This document shows positions 54,069 to 64,000 of a stretch of 64,000 nt of DNA, one piece after another. The notes below the pieces were generated by a model. It was not told where the DNA came from and made no database searches. It saw nothing but the letters and a program-made list of their open reading frames with translations. Source of the stretch: Tetrapyrgos nigripes (Eukaryota > Basidiomycota > Agaricomycetes > Agaricales > Campanellaceae). The stretch lies in contig JAACJM010000363.1 of assembly GCA_013368315.1 (NCBI GenBank), positions 1 to 64,000 of the forward strand. Direction: 5' to 3'. Each line of letters starts with the position of its first letter. Positions within the stretch are counted from its first letter, which is position 1. The position numbers were made by a program, and so were the translations under genes.

Positions 54069-57000
54069 TTAGTACTGCTCATCCTCTAGCTCTTTCAGCA
54101 TGAGCGTGATATTGATGGCCTCCTTCTCTGTCTCCTCCTCTTCCTCATCAGAACCATCATCCTCCATCGCTCTGCTCTCAAACTCTTCCCCTTCCAGCAT
54201 TTCTTCCTTGGCCTCGTGTTCTTCTTCGTCCTCGTCCTCTTCTTCATCCAGATCTTCATTGTCAGCCTCAGCTAATCCTAATGATTCATTTCCCATCTCC
54301 TCATCTCCTCCTCCTCCTCGTCTTCGTCATTTCAGCTGGTAGTGTGACTTGTGTTGAATAGATCTTCGAGGCTAAGATTTCCAGTGTCAAATTGCAGGCA
54401 GGCCTTTGTGGCTGAAGTATCCCAGATGCTCTTGAACCTCTCTGCAATAGATCGGCGAACAGCTGCTTGTTGATATGCATAAGCACTCGAACCATCCAAT
54501 CTTTCTCCCTCAAAGTTGGGTAAATTGGCTCTGGACTCTCATTGTTTGGCTTGCCATTCAAGGGAAACCAGGCAGCAGCGCATCTCTTCTCGGAGAATCA
54601 TTATCTCTTCCCTCCACCGTTTGACTCGTGCATAGGCCTTGCACCACTCCACGCATAGCCCTTTTGTTTTTGTAAATGTGGCTGATAGGTGTAGCCAGAT
54701 TTGTAAATTGAGTTGGTCAAATGGAATTCCAAGAAATCCCATGATCGAAGCCAGATTTTTGCAGAGGGAAAGAGGAGACCAATAGGTTTGTAAGGTGGGC
54801 AGGCGTCCAGAAGAAAGAGCATGAGAGTTGTAGAATGGGTAAAGGATTCAGGGCGGGTGTTTTGTAAAAGATAACATTCAAGAGATAGGTGGTTTTGTAA
54901 ATGGGTTGGTGACCAGATATGTCAGGAAAGTTTCGTTAAATGATAGATTTATGTTAAAGGCCAATTGCCATTGGCAGATGGAAGGATTTGTAAATGTGGA
55001 TGATGGGGATTTTGAGAGTGCATTTTGTAAAACGATGGGATAGAGAATCAGCAAGTTTGTAAAAGTCAGTGACAGGCAAATGCACTCACTGTGATATAGA
55101 ACTTGGTCAGTTACAAGTTCACCAGTACTGACCCCATGCCAGATCCAGGAAACTTTCCTGTGCTTCTCCCGTGCCCCTTCAACTGCGTTCTCACCACGCA
55201 AGCTTCGTCGAGCAGCCTCAGCTCTCTTCGCTTTTGCTGCCTTGATGTTCTTCTTTTCAACCTCCTGCAAGTCCTCCATACAGATAATATCCTCATTCCT
55301 CAATGGATTCCATTTCACCAGCGTTATATCACCCACCAGTGATAGCTTCGCCTGCCATGCATTTTGATAGGTCAATGCCGCAATTTTCACCTTCTTATCT
55401 TGTTGTATAAGAAGTGAATGAGAACGAGTGGTAGCACCTTGATTCCTTGCATTGGTTTTCTTGTAGCAAAGCAGCCGTTGCTTCACCAGCAGATGATTTC
55501 GGAGATGATTCAGGGATTCATTGAGCTGACCCTCACGAAGTCGGAGCTCGAAATCAGTGAGCTGTGAATGATAGTTGTCAGAGGAACTACGGTCCTCAAC
55601 AGAGAGTTCGGAAGGCAGAAGAAGGGGTAGATCTTCAGCATTAAGAGACACTTTTGAAGGGGGCAGTGTAGCAAGTCGTTGGAGGGATACAGGTGAGTAA
55701 ACCAGCTGGAGAGCATGAAATCGTTTGATCTGCTTTGTTATCTTTGTCCTTCAATCAACGAGGTGAGTTAGTTGTTTATTGGTTGGGTTACTAATTGATT
55801 TAATATCCTCGCGAAGGTCTCATCTGTAAAAGGAAATGTATCTTAGATGCAGACTTTTTTTGGAAAAGAATAGTTACCACTTACTGGAGCTGCTCAATCT
55901 CCAGACCAAGGAAGAGGAATTCCCCTGGACTAATTTCAAAGTCTGGAAGGTCATCGACCTCCTCATCACTGCTATCCTCTTCATCAACAACCATCCTTTC
56001 CTCTGACTTCATCTCCTTCCAAGCCTTCTTCTCTTCTTCTCGGGCTAGTTCCAGGTGGACACTTTGAAGAGTCTTGCCTAGTATTTATAGATGAGGTCAT
56101 GATGAATTTACAAAAATGTGGGGTAAACTTACCACTGATCGGTAAAGCATATGGATTCATTTCAGTTTGCTGAGTCTCATAATCATCGACCATCTGTTTC
56201 CATTGTGGAGCATGTTCCATTTGCTTTTCTGTGAAATCCTTCCAGACTTGAAACCAGATCTGAAACTGTGCAACAGCATTTATGAGAGGCTTTTTCAAAA
56301 GTGCACCCGAGTTGTTTTGTAAAAACATAAGTCAAGCCCCAGCTTTTGCAAAAGCGACACATACCAAGACCGCAAACTTTTTGTCAGTTCCAATGGCCAA
56401 TGTGATCATCCAGGGTGTCATGATGTGAGCCAGGACCCATTTCCTTCAGACTGCTTGCAAGACCACCCAGCCCTGACCACACTCTTTCAATTCCCTCTGC
56501 ATCAGTTTGACCTGCGCCATGCATGTAATTGGTGGAGAACTTTTCCTGACATTTCAGAAGGTGACCAAGAATGTGAAGCTTAGGAATCACAAAGCAAAGG
56601 ATGCGAAGAGTAAGGTTCAATTGAACTAATGCTGGGAGTTTCTTGAATCATTCAACGAGTTTCTTTGATCATTGACAAACAATATCATAACAGATGATTA
56701 GAATAAGGGTGGCAGCAATGTGACGCAGAAGAGAAGCCTTGATGTAATCCATACATATTAGCATATCTGCAAAAAGATTAGCTAAGTCCTAAAATTTGAA
56801 TATTGTCGATTGCTTTTGTAAATGAGCTTTGGATTTTTCAAGCACATTTACAAAAGCAGTCGACAAAAGAAATAATAAACCTACCTCTCTCCAATCTGTG
56901 TTGGTCCCATCCCATTCCTACAAATCAACTCATGCCGAGCACAGGATCCAGCACCCTCTCCACTATTGTCATAACCTTCATGGAATTTTGTGTTTGCATG

Positions 57001-58531
57001 GTCAAGTGCGGCCAGCCCAGTACAAGTGCTCATCTGGAGCACAGGAGTTAGTATTAGCGATTTTAAATGTTGATCACATTCTCACCTCCTTCTGGTCCTC
57101 CATCATTTGGCACCATTTCAAATAAGGTCCTGATTCAACAAAATAAGCCATGCCATCCTGCAAGCTAGGGTCTCTATCCCAGCTTGAAACCTTCTTTCTT
57201 TCAACCGGAAGCAAGCGTCAAAAGAGAGGAACATGTAATATATAAAACTGTTTGTTTTGTAAAAGTGAATATCAACTTTACAAAAGTCATGTAGGAATTC
57301 AGACTCACCTCTTTCCAAGCGGGGTCTGGTCCCAGTTAGGAGGAAGGTTGACTGCTGGATCTGGACAAGCTAGACAAACGACGCCAAGCTCCCCAGGCTT
57401 CGTTTCCTCAATATTCCTTATCCCATCATTTCCTCGACCACCATGCCTAAGCATCCTCAAATTTCTCCACTGTCAAACAGTCTGTAGGAAGGTTGGATAA
57501 CAATTCTGCAAGAATGTACTGTTGGTCAGACATTGGTGGAGTGAGGTACAGAATTGACTCACAGGTATTTTTGTACTGGTGTTATCTGTGAGCTTCTCCA
57601 TTGACTTATAGTAATCAAAAGGTGTTGTCTTTCCACATAGATTCAACATTTGAAATTGGGTCATCATCTCAAATGTAAATGCAGTACCTGGTCTTGTGTG
57701 AGTCCCGGGAAACCAACGAGCATGCATGAGTTGCTCCCATTTTTGATGTTGCATGCCAGTTGAAAGTGACCTTTAGTTAAGGTGAACGCAATGACATCCA
57801 TTGGTGTGAAACACTACAAATTTGGAGGGGCCTTTCATGGGAAGGTCACATTTTGACTCATCTGGATGACCAAGCTGAATGGTGAGACCCAACCGTTTTA
57901 AGGAGACCTTTTCAAAATATTTCCCATTCCAAAACTTCAAAAATGTAAGTGACTGTCGAGTGCTTTTACAAAAACTAAAAGCCCACCTCTATGTTGTGCA
58001 GCGGATTGGAAAGGTGACTCTCACTGCAGCAGTCCTGGCACACCAATCCACCATGGGAACAGTCAACACATCGGAATGTTGGTTCCATTGGTACACAGTC
58101 TTCTGGGCAGCTAGGACAGGTCGCTGGTACACAATCACCCCGAACCCTTCAAGATCATCAGAACATTGAGGTATTCCTCTCTATGCTTCAGGAAGATTCG
58201 CATCGGTCTGTCCTGAATAGGTTTAGGTTAGGGTAAAGCCACACAGAACCAGGATAAAATTCACCAATGCGTATAGCTTTCTCCTTTGCCCAACTTTGGT
58301 GACATGGCCATTCTTAACTTGGTAGAGAAACCCATGATACATCCTCTGTGGAAAATCCTCATCCCCTAAATCCGACCAATCCAGATCTGCCTCAATGGCA
58401 GTATACACACGTGCTTGATGGCTAGGAACTGTGGTTGTGGATTTGTATGCCCTCCTTCTATCAGCAGAAACGTGCGAGACTTCTGTGATAATGTTGTCAT
58501 TGGGATCATTGTAGTTGACTCCAAGTGCCAC
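54069..58531 (-). pseudogene. KDZ transposase with CxC2-like zinc cluster
   Basis: Parts in order on the minus strand: N-terminal region 58531-58223; CxC2-type cluster 58125-57990 (CPSCPEDC, CVDCSHGG, CQDCCSESHL); WNGKYFEKVSLKRLGLTIQL; HARWFPGTHTRPGTAFTFEM (57740); CLACPDPAVNLP (57390); FIYYMFLSFDACFRL (57240); VFVIPKLH-type block, seen as CFVIPKLHILGHLLKCQEKF, with GAGQTDAEGIERVWSGLGGL and MGPGSHHDTLDD (56600-56390), the conserved KDZ catalytic-core region; C-terminal helices (YARVKRWREEIMILREEM) and an acidic tail ending DEQY at 54069. About ten short introns. Defects: TAA 57773-57775, TGA 56384-56386 (Trp expected), frameshifts near 57205 and 58150. As written it is inactive. Confidence 0.85.
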
Positions 58532-58856
58532 TAAGGAAGTGATCCCCTTGAGTGCGTTGATATCAGCTTTCTGGGATGCTTTGCTGGCCTGGACGTTGAC
58601 ATGGAGGCAAGTGAGAAACAGAATTTAAGCGAGGATGACATGGAACTCCGATGACAAGGGCTGAGGTAGCACAAAGACCTGTTGACTTTACAGAAGTGAG
58701 CCATACAAACCACTTTACTTTACAAAAACATCTGATCATAACTGACCACTTTTACAAATGCTGATATAAAATGACCTAAGATGTACATAGATGGAGTGTC
58801 GCAGAAAGGACAGACGACTTCAAACGGCAGCAATAAACTCTTCAATGAGGAAACGA

Positions 58857-59647
58857 TCAACAGTGGCATCGCATATCAGGCTCAAGCTCTCTATCCAATA
58901 AATCCCAGAACGCAGCAATAGCACTATCCCTGAGAAAGGTATGAGATCACAGAAAAGGGCTGACTTTGGAAAGATACCTTGAACTATAGAAATCTATGCC
59001 ACCAAGATAACGAATGACGAAAACAACAGCTTTGCCCTTACTAGAACTGGTAAGGGTTGATGCTGAGGTGGTGTTGAGCCAGGCCTTGGATGGACTAATG
59101 CTTTGGGATCTGGGTTTTGTGGGAGACTGGGGTGGAGTCTGAACAGCTGAAGGTGCCAGGAACGGATGAAGATACAAGACGCTGAGGTTAGGTTGAGCCT
59201 CATGATTGAGAATAGAAGCATCGACCAGATTCGCTGGGAAGCCCTGCCTTCTGGGAGAAGCCTGTGTCTTGGCTTCAACCTTGAGCTCTGAGTCAAATGG
59301 GCTGATGAGAGGTTGAGCTTCTGAGGCCGAATGTTGGTGAAGGTTGGAGCAATTGAACATCCAAGTAGACAGAATGGTGTCTTTCTCGGACTCATGGTAA
59401 CCTTTTGGCTCGGGCTGTTGTGGATTGGAGAGGTGGGCTAGGTTTGAGGCCAGTTTTCTTGAGGAAAAATGAGCTGAAGTTTGTGTGAAAAAAGAATGCT
59501 TACTCACTGATCCAAGTAAATACCAGCAGAAGAACCACAGGGAATAAGGTAATATTTGAAGTTCTGATGAGCAGTAGCAAAATAAGGCCCAACAGTCTGT
59601 ATGAGCTTTGGAGAGCATCCACAAAAGTCTGCTTGAGTTGTCGACAT
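58857..59647 (-). CDS. KDZ cargo gene, RNase H1 hybrid-binding-like N-terminus (230 residues)
   Basis: Three exons: 59647-59508, 59457-58978, 58929-58857 (donors GTGAGT and GTATCT, acceptors CTCAAG and TCTCAG). Phases agree (2, 2), giving 693 bp from ATG to TGA with no defect, in contrast to its neighbours. Residues about 30-80 read KYYLIPCGSSAGIYLDQ followed by a spacer and PKGYHESEKDTILSTW. This follows the pattern YxV..G...GIY..W......KG(F/Y)....A...W of the RNase H1 hybrid-binding/caulimovirus-VI fold, so binding of nucleic acid is my inference. The middle is Ser/Pro-rich. The C-terminus repeats a VVFVIRYLGGIDFYSSRDSA segment that may be a second half-domain. It sits between TET/JBP and transposase on the same strand. 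An unrelated fold remains possible. Confidence 0.6.
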
Positions 59648-60217
59648 GAGTGTAGAAGGCAGAGGTTGGATTTGTCGGAGCTGGAAAATCGTGTATGTTT
59701 GAACATGCACATGGGTCCTGAGAAGCAATCAATAGCTTTCACAAAAGCTCCACTCCAAGTCTGTGTATATTAGAGCTAAGACGGAGCATGGAAAGAAAAC
59801 AAGCACAACTGATACAATATTTCAATCTTCATGCAGATTGTTTCATTGTCAAATCAATGAATAGCCATTTTGAGTTGAAACAATGATTCCAAAATGCTTC
59901 AAACAGACTTAATCATGAGGAGCTGAGATTGATTGTTGAACATTCAATGTTTGCCTGATCCAATCTTTGATTTGATTAGAAGGAAGATTTGACTTGGAAT
60001 GGACTCAGAGTTAAGTTGTAAGTTCACTTCCGATAGGAGTGGAATAGATCATATAGATGCATCTATGGTTCATTCCACTAAACAAGTCATTGGTTTAATG
60101 TGGAAGATAGATCAGATACACTATATGTCTCTATCTATCTTTGCTTCGCCTCAGTTTCCTCAGAGGAACCTATGTATCTCAGAATCAAGCAAGAACAACT
60201 TGAAATCAACATATCAT
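59648..60217. other. Spacer between the cargo gene and the TET/JBP gene
   Basis: AT-rich, no gene seen. Contains an inverted pair GGAGTGGAATAGATC / TTCATTCCACT (about 60038-60080) and one degenerate copy of the KDZ motif at 59738 (CTTTCACAAAAG). Confidence 0.4.
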
Positions 60218-61872
60218 CTATTTAGTTTCGTACCTCTCTCTAAGCTGCTGCAATGTAGAGTATTTATTTAAGTCATCTTTAATCCTATCCTTCTGCCTCT
60301 TTTCAGCTTCTTCCACTTCTAAATCAGACATCTGACTTCTCATTTTAAATCCATCCTCAACATACCGAAACAGGTCTCCTGCAGTATACTGTGTAAATGA
60401 ATAACGTGTTTCATCAGAGCTGATAGCAGTGTTGCAATGCTCAAGATAAGCTGAGGGTAAGAAAAAGGTCCATCCAGGGGGAAATTCAATGACGAGCTTG
60501 AGCTTCCACAAAACAATATGCCCTCCTTTCCTAAAGTCGAAAATCTCTGAAGGCAGTGATAGCGCACCATCCAGCAATGTAATTCTTGTGATCGATGTGG
60601 CTGATACATTCCGTCTTTGGTCCAAAATTGTATGTGACACAACAGAACACGGATTTCATGAAAGTAAACACCAACGAAGGGTCGTTTGTCTTCAACTTGG
60701 TCCTTATTTCACCATAGTATTCATAAAGGTTTGGGGACCAATGAGCAAAGCAAGCGGATGCATGTCCAGCCATATGGACAAAGCATTGCTCGTGTCGAAG
60801 GCGATTCAATGCAGCAGCAGTCTTCTTTGAGTGATACAGTCTTTTGGGGAACTTTTACAAAAGTGCAGTTATCACATTTATTATTTTGATTTTACTAAAA
60901 AGGTCAGGTCTTACAGTTTGACCACCCCCAGCAGAAACACCATCCGCCTTGACTCTATAAGTGCCTCGTCTATGAAATACCTGCTCAGGTGGAAACGAAA
61001 GCCCTGGCTTCATAACAACAAGAACACCTTTCCTTTTCTTCTTTCCACCCTGCTTAACAACCTCTCTAGGGTTGCATTCTCGCTCCAGTGCTTTAGCTGC
61101 TGGCTCAGCAACCTCCTTGATCCAATCAGGCCTCCTTGATGTCCTGGGAGGTACAAGCATCCAAATACTATGTTGTTGGAATCAAGGAGTGGTCGGGGTG
61201 TGTTACTTTTGTAAATGCACGGTATAAGCAAGCTGAGACATTTGTAAAAGTAAAGGATAAAACTTGCCTTTTCACTTGCACTAGAGTAAAACCTAGACCT
61301 CCCTCTCCACAGAGCTGCTCCATTGTCCAGACTTCATTCTTCAATCCCTCAATACTGTTTGCCCAACCAATATAGCCGATGTTGAATTTACCATTCCGCG
61401 TATACTATAACCGTTTAGAACCTCAGTTTTGACGCTCTTCAGCATTTTTTGGCCAGCAGGGCTGTGGGGCTGATACGAGCTTGGAGATGCGAGAGACCTC
61501 TGTTTCGATCTTGAGACATGGGAGCGGATGGTCGACTTTTTGGACATGTTAGAGATGGTAGCTTCTGGTAAGTTTGATCTGGCTTTCTTGGGCTTGGAAC
61601 GACAAGTCCTTCTCTTGCATTTACCAGTTGTTGGGGTTGATGCAGATGGCTCGGACTCCGATGTCGCGTCCGATTCCTCTGTCTCAGGATCTGATTTGTC
61701 TGAGGAGAGGGCATGTGCGGCATCGAGGGGTGGGTTGTCCTGAACCTTGTCTAATTCTGAGGGGGGCCCAAGCAGCGTCAAAGTCGAAAGGCATAGGTGG
61801 TTGAATATAACTGCCGTCCCACACGGCGAATACATTCCCAGACCAGATCTGGATGGAAGCAGCGTAAGACAT
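60218..61872 (-). pseudogene. TET/JBP-family 2OG-Fe(II) dioxygenase
   Basis: The catalytic domain lies at 60800-60390: ACFAHWSPNLYEYY, then HIDHKN (the HxD iron pair), KGGHIVLWKLKLVIEFPPGW, LEHCNTAISSDETRYSFTQY (distal His and the Arg that binds 2-oxoglutarate), LFRYVEDGF. Fungal TET/JBP enzymes oxidise 5-methylcytosine. Reliable exons: ..61268 | 61167-60915 | 60851-60218, with a GC-AG intron (61267-61168) and a second intron 60914-60852 whose acceptor is the AG of the ACTTTTGTAAAAG motif. The upstream part (ATG perhaps 61872) has a Ser/Lys-rich linker. Frame breaks: a GGGCCCCCC run near 61770, about 61395, and an extra T in TTTT at 60540-60543 inside the catalytic domain. They are single-base homopolymer changes, so assembly error should be kept in mind. 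Confidence 0.85.
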
Positions 61873-62399
61873 ACCGGGGAAGTAAAAAAACACGTACCTT
61901 TCTTATCATGAGTGGGTGGGGACTGAGCAAGGATGCAGAGTCCAAGAAAACTGGGAACCGGTCTAAAAAAACATTAAAATAAGCATATAAGAGAATGAAA
62001 GAAAACACATACCTTTATTATCACGAGCCTTGTGGATCCTAGAAGAGAAAATATCAGCATGCTGCATGTGGCAAGTAGGAGAAGAGTAGTGAACTGTGAG
62101 GTCAACATAGATGCTCACAGGACATGCCCAGGATTGAGAACAGAGCGGAGCTATCAAGTCGACATCCACAGTTCACTACTCAAGAGATTTGGGCTGTAAA
62201 TGGGACTTACTGATCTATGGTTGTAGTTCGTGTTCATGTTTGTATTGGCAGCGGAGAGGTTCTTTGAGGTCACATGACACCTGTTCAAACGCTGTCAAAA
62301 ACCTTCAGCCCGTTGCCACTCAGAAGCACACTTCTTCAAACTTCTTCAAAGTTCCACGTCCACATTTACAAATCGAGCCCTATCAGTATACTGGTTACA
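61873..62399. promoter_or_regulatory. Divergent intergenic region between TET/JBP and the plus-strand gene
   Basis: About 527 bp serving two divergent genes. It has two similar blocks AACAC(G/A)TACCTTT(C/A)TTATCA(T/C)GAG (about 61890 and 62007), which may be remains of 5' exon-intron junctions, a 15 bp inverted repeat (62084-62098 / 62167-62181) and one KDZ motif half at 62364. Confidence 0.45.
62084..62181. repeat. 15 bp perfect inverted repeat in the divergent promoter
   Basis: GAGTAGTGAACTGTG at 62084-62098 and its exact complement at 62167-62181, 68 bp apart. It could be a regulator site or a small hairpin. Confidence 0.6.
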
Positions 62400-64000
62400 A
62401 TGGGAAAACAAAGCAAGTCCAAAAAGGCTACTAGCAAGAGGGCCAAATGCACTAAACTGCCCAAAAAGTGTGGCAACCCTGGATACTTTGCCAGCGATGT
62501 GCTTGAGTTTCTCGAGTCAAATCTCCAGAAGTACATTGACTCAAAAGATTCACACGAATCGTTTTGGAACGACTTCTTTCAGGAGTATCGCAAGAAGTTT
62601 CCGGTTGATTTGACTGCCGATGAGAAGTTGGAGGTGAAGAAGTTGATCCAAAAATACAATTTGGATCGTGATCATGGAAGGAAGGATGAGGATAAAGAAG
62701 AAGACAGTGAAGGGGATAGTGATGATGGAAATGAAGATAGGGAAGAAGGAGCAAGGAAAAAGGGAGAGTTGGAAAAACGTGGGAGCGTGGCCTCCTCGAC
62801 AGCGCCTGATGCGTCTGACGCGTCCAAAGCTAGTCCAGCACCCGAGTCCGATACCGCCGTCCCTTCCCAAACTGTCAGTCAAGCGCCCGAGTCCAATACT
62901 GCTGTCCCTGTCACTCAAGCGCCCATCATGTCCGATTTGGCAACTCAGCAATTGAATGCTGGCATTGCCGTCACTACCAACATCATGTCACAGGAACACA
63001 CTACTGCTGCCGCTGTCGCAACCCCTGCTTCCAATGCCCAGTCCTCTAAGACGACTGCTGAGGACTCCTCTGCATCTGTCCCTTCGGATTCGACAGCTTG
63101 AGACCCAAATCTTGGTAAAGATGTCACCACTGCTCCTTCCAATGACCCGTCTTCCTCGACAGGGGTAGCCAACGGCAACTCCAAGAAGAAGGATCTGATT
63201 CTTCCGGATGATGAAGACGATGCTCCTGTGAAGAGAGCCCATCATTCCCAGAGGATGGAGGAGGAGAACCATCTGCTGGCAAGGGGCGCTAGTACCACGG
63301 TAAGTTCTCCTCTAGATTTACAGAAACTTTTACAAAAGTGACCTTTTACTAAACCAAATTTTCAGAAAATAAAGACCTGGTTCTCGAATCGCAACACGAA
63401 GCACAGGGCAGTTCAAAGGCTCGCCGGTCAAGACCTCGTCTCCACCCTCCAAATGAAGTCTCTCCCACCTGCTCCCCGTACCACCACTGCTGCCAAGTTC
63501 TATGAGAGTCATCCCGATTACAAGGCGAAAATTGACGAGAAATATATGGAAGAGTATGGGCCAATTGACTCCAACAACAAGAACTACCTCCAGAGACACA
63601 CCACCATCGCAAAGAAGCTGTTCGAAGAGGAAGATGAGGAGACTCAGGCAAAGATTATTCAGGAAGCAAAGGAGCAGCAGAAAGAGGACAAGGAGGCTTG
63701 GGAGGCCCTCAAGAATCAGGATCCCTTTGACAACACTGACCTTGAGTCCTTGGCACTGTGAGTACCCCTAGAGCTTTTGTAAAAGTTGAAGTTATGAATG
63801 TTCATTCTAGTCATCAGCAGCAACTGGGCCCAACACTACATTCCCTTTTGCAAGTTTATGCAAAGGCCACCGACACAAAGATCTCATTGGTTGCAATCGG
63901 GAAGGCTTTGGATAGTGAAAAGGAGGATGATATATTCGGCTGCAGGTAAGATTTCTTGGCACTCACTTTTACAAAAGTACTAAGCTAATCGGTTTTTTTT
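62400..64000 (+). CDS. KDZ-associated gene with homeodomain-helix-like WFSNR motif (3' end outside the window)
   Basis: Exons 62400-63300, 63366-63757, 63811-63945, donors GTAAGT, GTGAGT, GTAAGA; the rest is beyond the window. The basic N-terminus (KQSKSKKATSKRAK) is followed by a helical segment (FASDVLEFLESNLQKYIDSK, FWNDFFQEYRKKFP), an acidic then Ser/Thr/Ala-rich linker, and in exon 2 KIKTWFSNRNTKHR, which looks like a homeodomain recognition helix, then FYESHPDYKAKIDEKYMEEYG. This architecture recurs as multicopy uncharacterised proteins in basidiomycetes. Probably chromatin or DNA binding (inference). A TGA at 63099-63101 interrupts exon 1 where CGA (Arg) would continue the frame. Each intron carries one copy of the ACTTTT(AC/GT)AAAAGT motif. 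Confidence 0.65.

Larger units (their letters stand above)
53992..63978. repeat. Dispersed short inverted-repeat motif ACTTTT(AC/GT)AAAAGT
   Basis: The core TTTGTAAA or its complement TTTACAAA occurs about 25 times: near 53994, 54022, 54043, 54668, 54703, 54861, 54893, 54989, 55024, 55053, 56107, 56316, 56814, 56846, 57256, 57278, 57966, 58719, 58750, 60854, 61207, 61242, 62366, 63330, 63777, 63968. Full 14-mers stand at 60851-60864, 63327-63340 and 63965-63978. Variants (for example GCTTTTGCAAAAGC at 56342) add a few. Most lie in introns or between genes. Confidence 0.85.
53886..64000. mobile_element. KDZ (Kyakuja-Dileera-Zisupton) transposon, right end outside the window
   Basis: Contains KDZ transposase, an intact small gene, TET/JBP dioxygenase (all minus strand) and a divergent plus-strand gene. 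KDZ elements with TET/JBP genes are known from basidiomycetes. The left edge is inferred from the loss of G5 coding sequence and the stem-loop at 53886; the motif ACTTTT(AC/GT)AAAAGT is confined to this interval. Terminal repeats cannot be checked because the right end is missing. Confidence 0.75.

Noticed and set aside
54100..54342. Plus-strand Ser-rich ORF
   Set aside because: It is the antisense shadow of the acidic Glu/Asp tail of the KDZ transposase.
54488..60830. Many 60-110 codon plus-strand ORFs in the KDZ region
   Set aside because: They lie opposite recognised KDZ, cargo and TET/JBP exons and show no motif.

Overview
This window is fungal, most likely from an agaricomycete basidiomycete. 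The support is: short introns with GTRNGT donors; a NB-ARC/TPR STAND (NLR-like) gene with an N-terminal helical domain of the fungal cell-death type; a KDZ transposase with a CxC2-type cysteine cluster; and next to it a TET/JBP dioxygenase, a pairing known from basidiomycete KDZ transposons. Apart from the STAND gene, almost everything is mobile DNA or its remains. Most old open frames are broken, very often by TGA where CGA (Arg) is expected.

Layout. (1) 0.3-9.9 kb: a ~0.9 kb inverted duplication (palindrome). Its left arm was split by a 7.7 kb Ngaro/DIRS-type tyrosine-recombinase retrotransposon (382-8067) with a textbook A1...B1-A2-B2 split-direct-repeat structure. One of its repeats was in turn split by an 833 bp TIR element (449-1281). 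(2) 10.3-12.5 kb: a decayed hAT transposase. (3) 12.5-15.9 kb: no clear genes, one small TIR element. (4) 16.0-19.5 kb: the five-exon STAND gene (minus strand) with near-identical 120 bp TPR units. (5) 19.5-21.8 kb: nothing recognised. (6) 21.8-53.9 kb: a nest of LTR retrotransposons, all with pol on the minus strand. Here G1-G5 are my own labels. G5 (Ty3-like) is split by G4 (24380-52639, 4 bp target duplication ATAG). G4 is split by a copia element (43583-48595), by G2 (left LTR missing) and by two solo LTRs of the G1 family. G2 is split by a very young chromovirus, G1 (31131-38964; 2 differences between its two 518 bp LTRs). G5 also carries a solo LTR of the G2 family. (7) 53.9-64 kb (runs off the window): a KDZ transposon with four genes: KDZ transposase, an intact 230-residue gene that I infer to have an RNase H1 hybrid-binding-like fold, a TET/JBP 2OG-Fe(II) dioxygenase (all minus strand), and a divergent plus-strand gene with a homeodomain-helix-like WFSNR motif.

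How it fits together. The CGA-to-TGA bias suggests CpG cytosine methylation and deamination acting on repeats. The KDZ element carries a TET/JBP enzyme, the class that oxidises 5-methylcytosine, so host silencing and a transposon-borne counter-system may both be visible in one window (inference). The most unusual signal is a short inverted-repeat motif, ACTTTT(AC/GT)AAAAGT, found about 25-30 times only across the KDZ element, in introns and between genes, once forming the 3' splice site of the TET/JBP gene.
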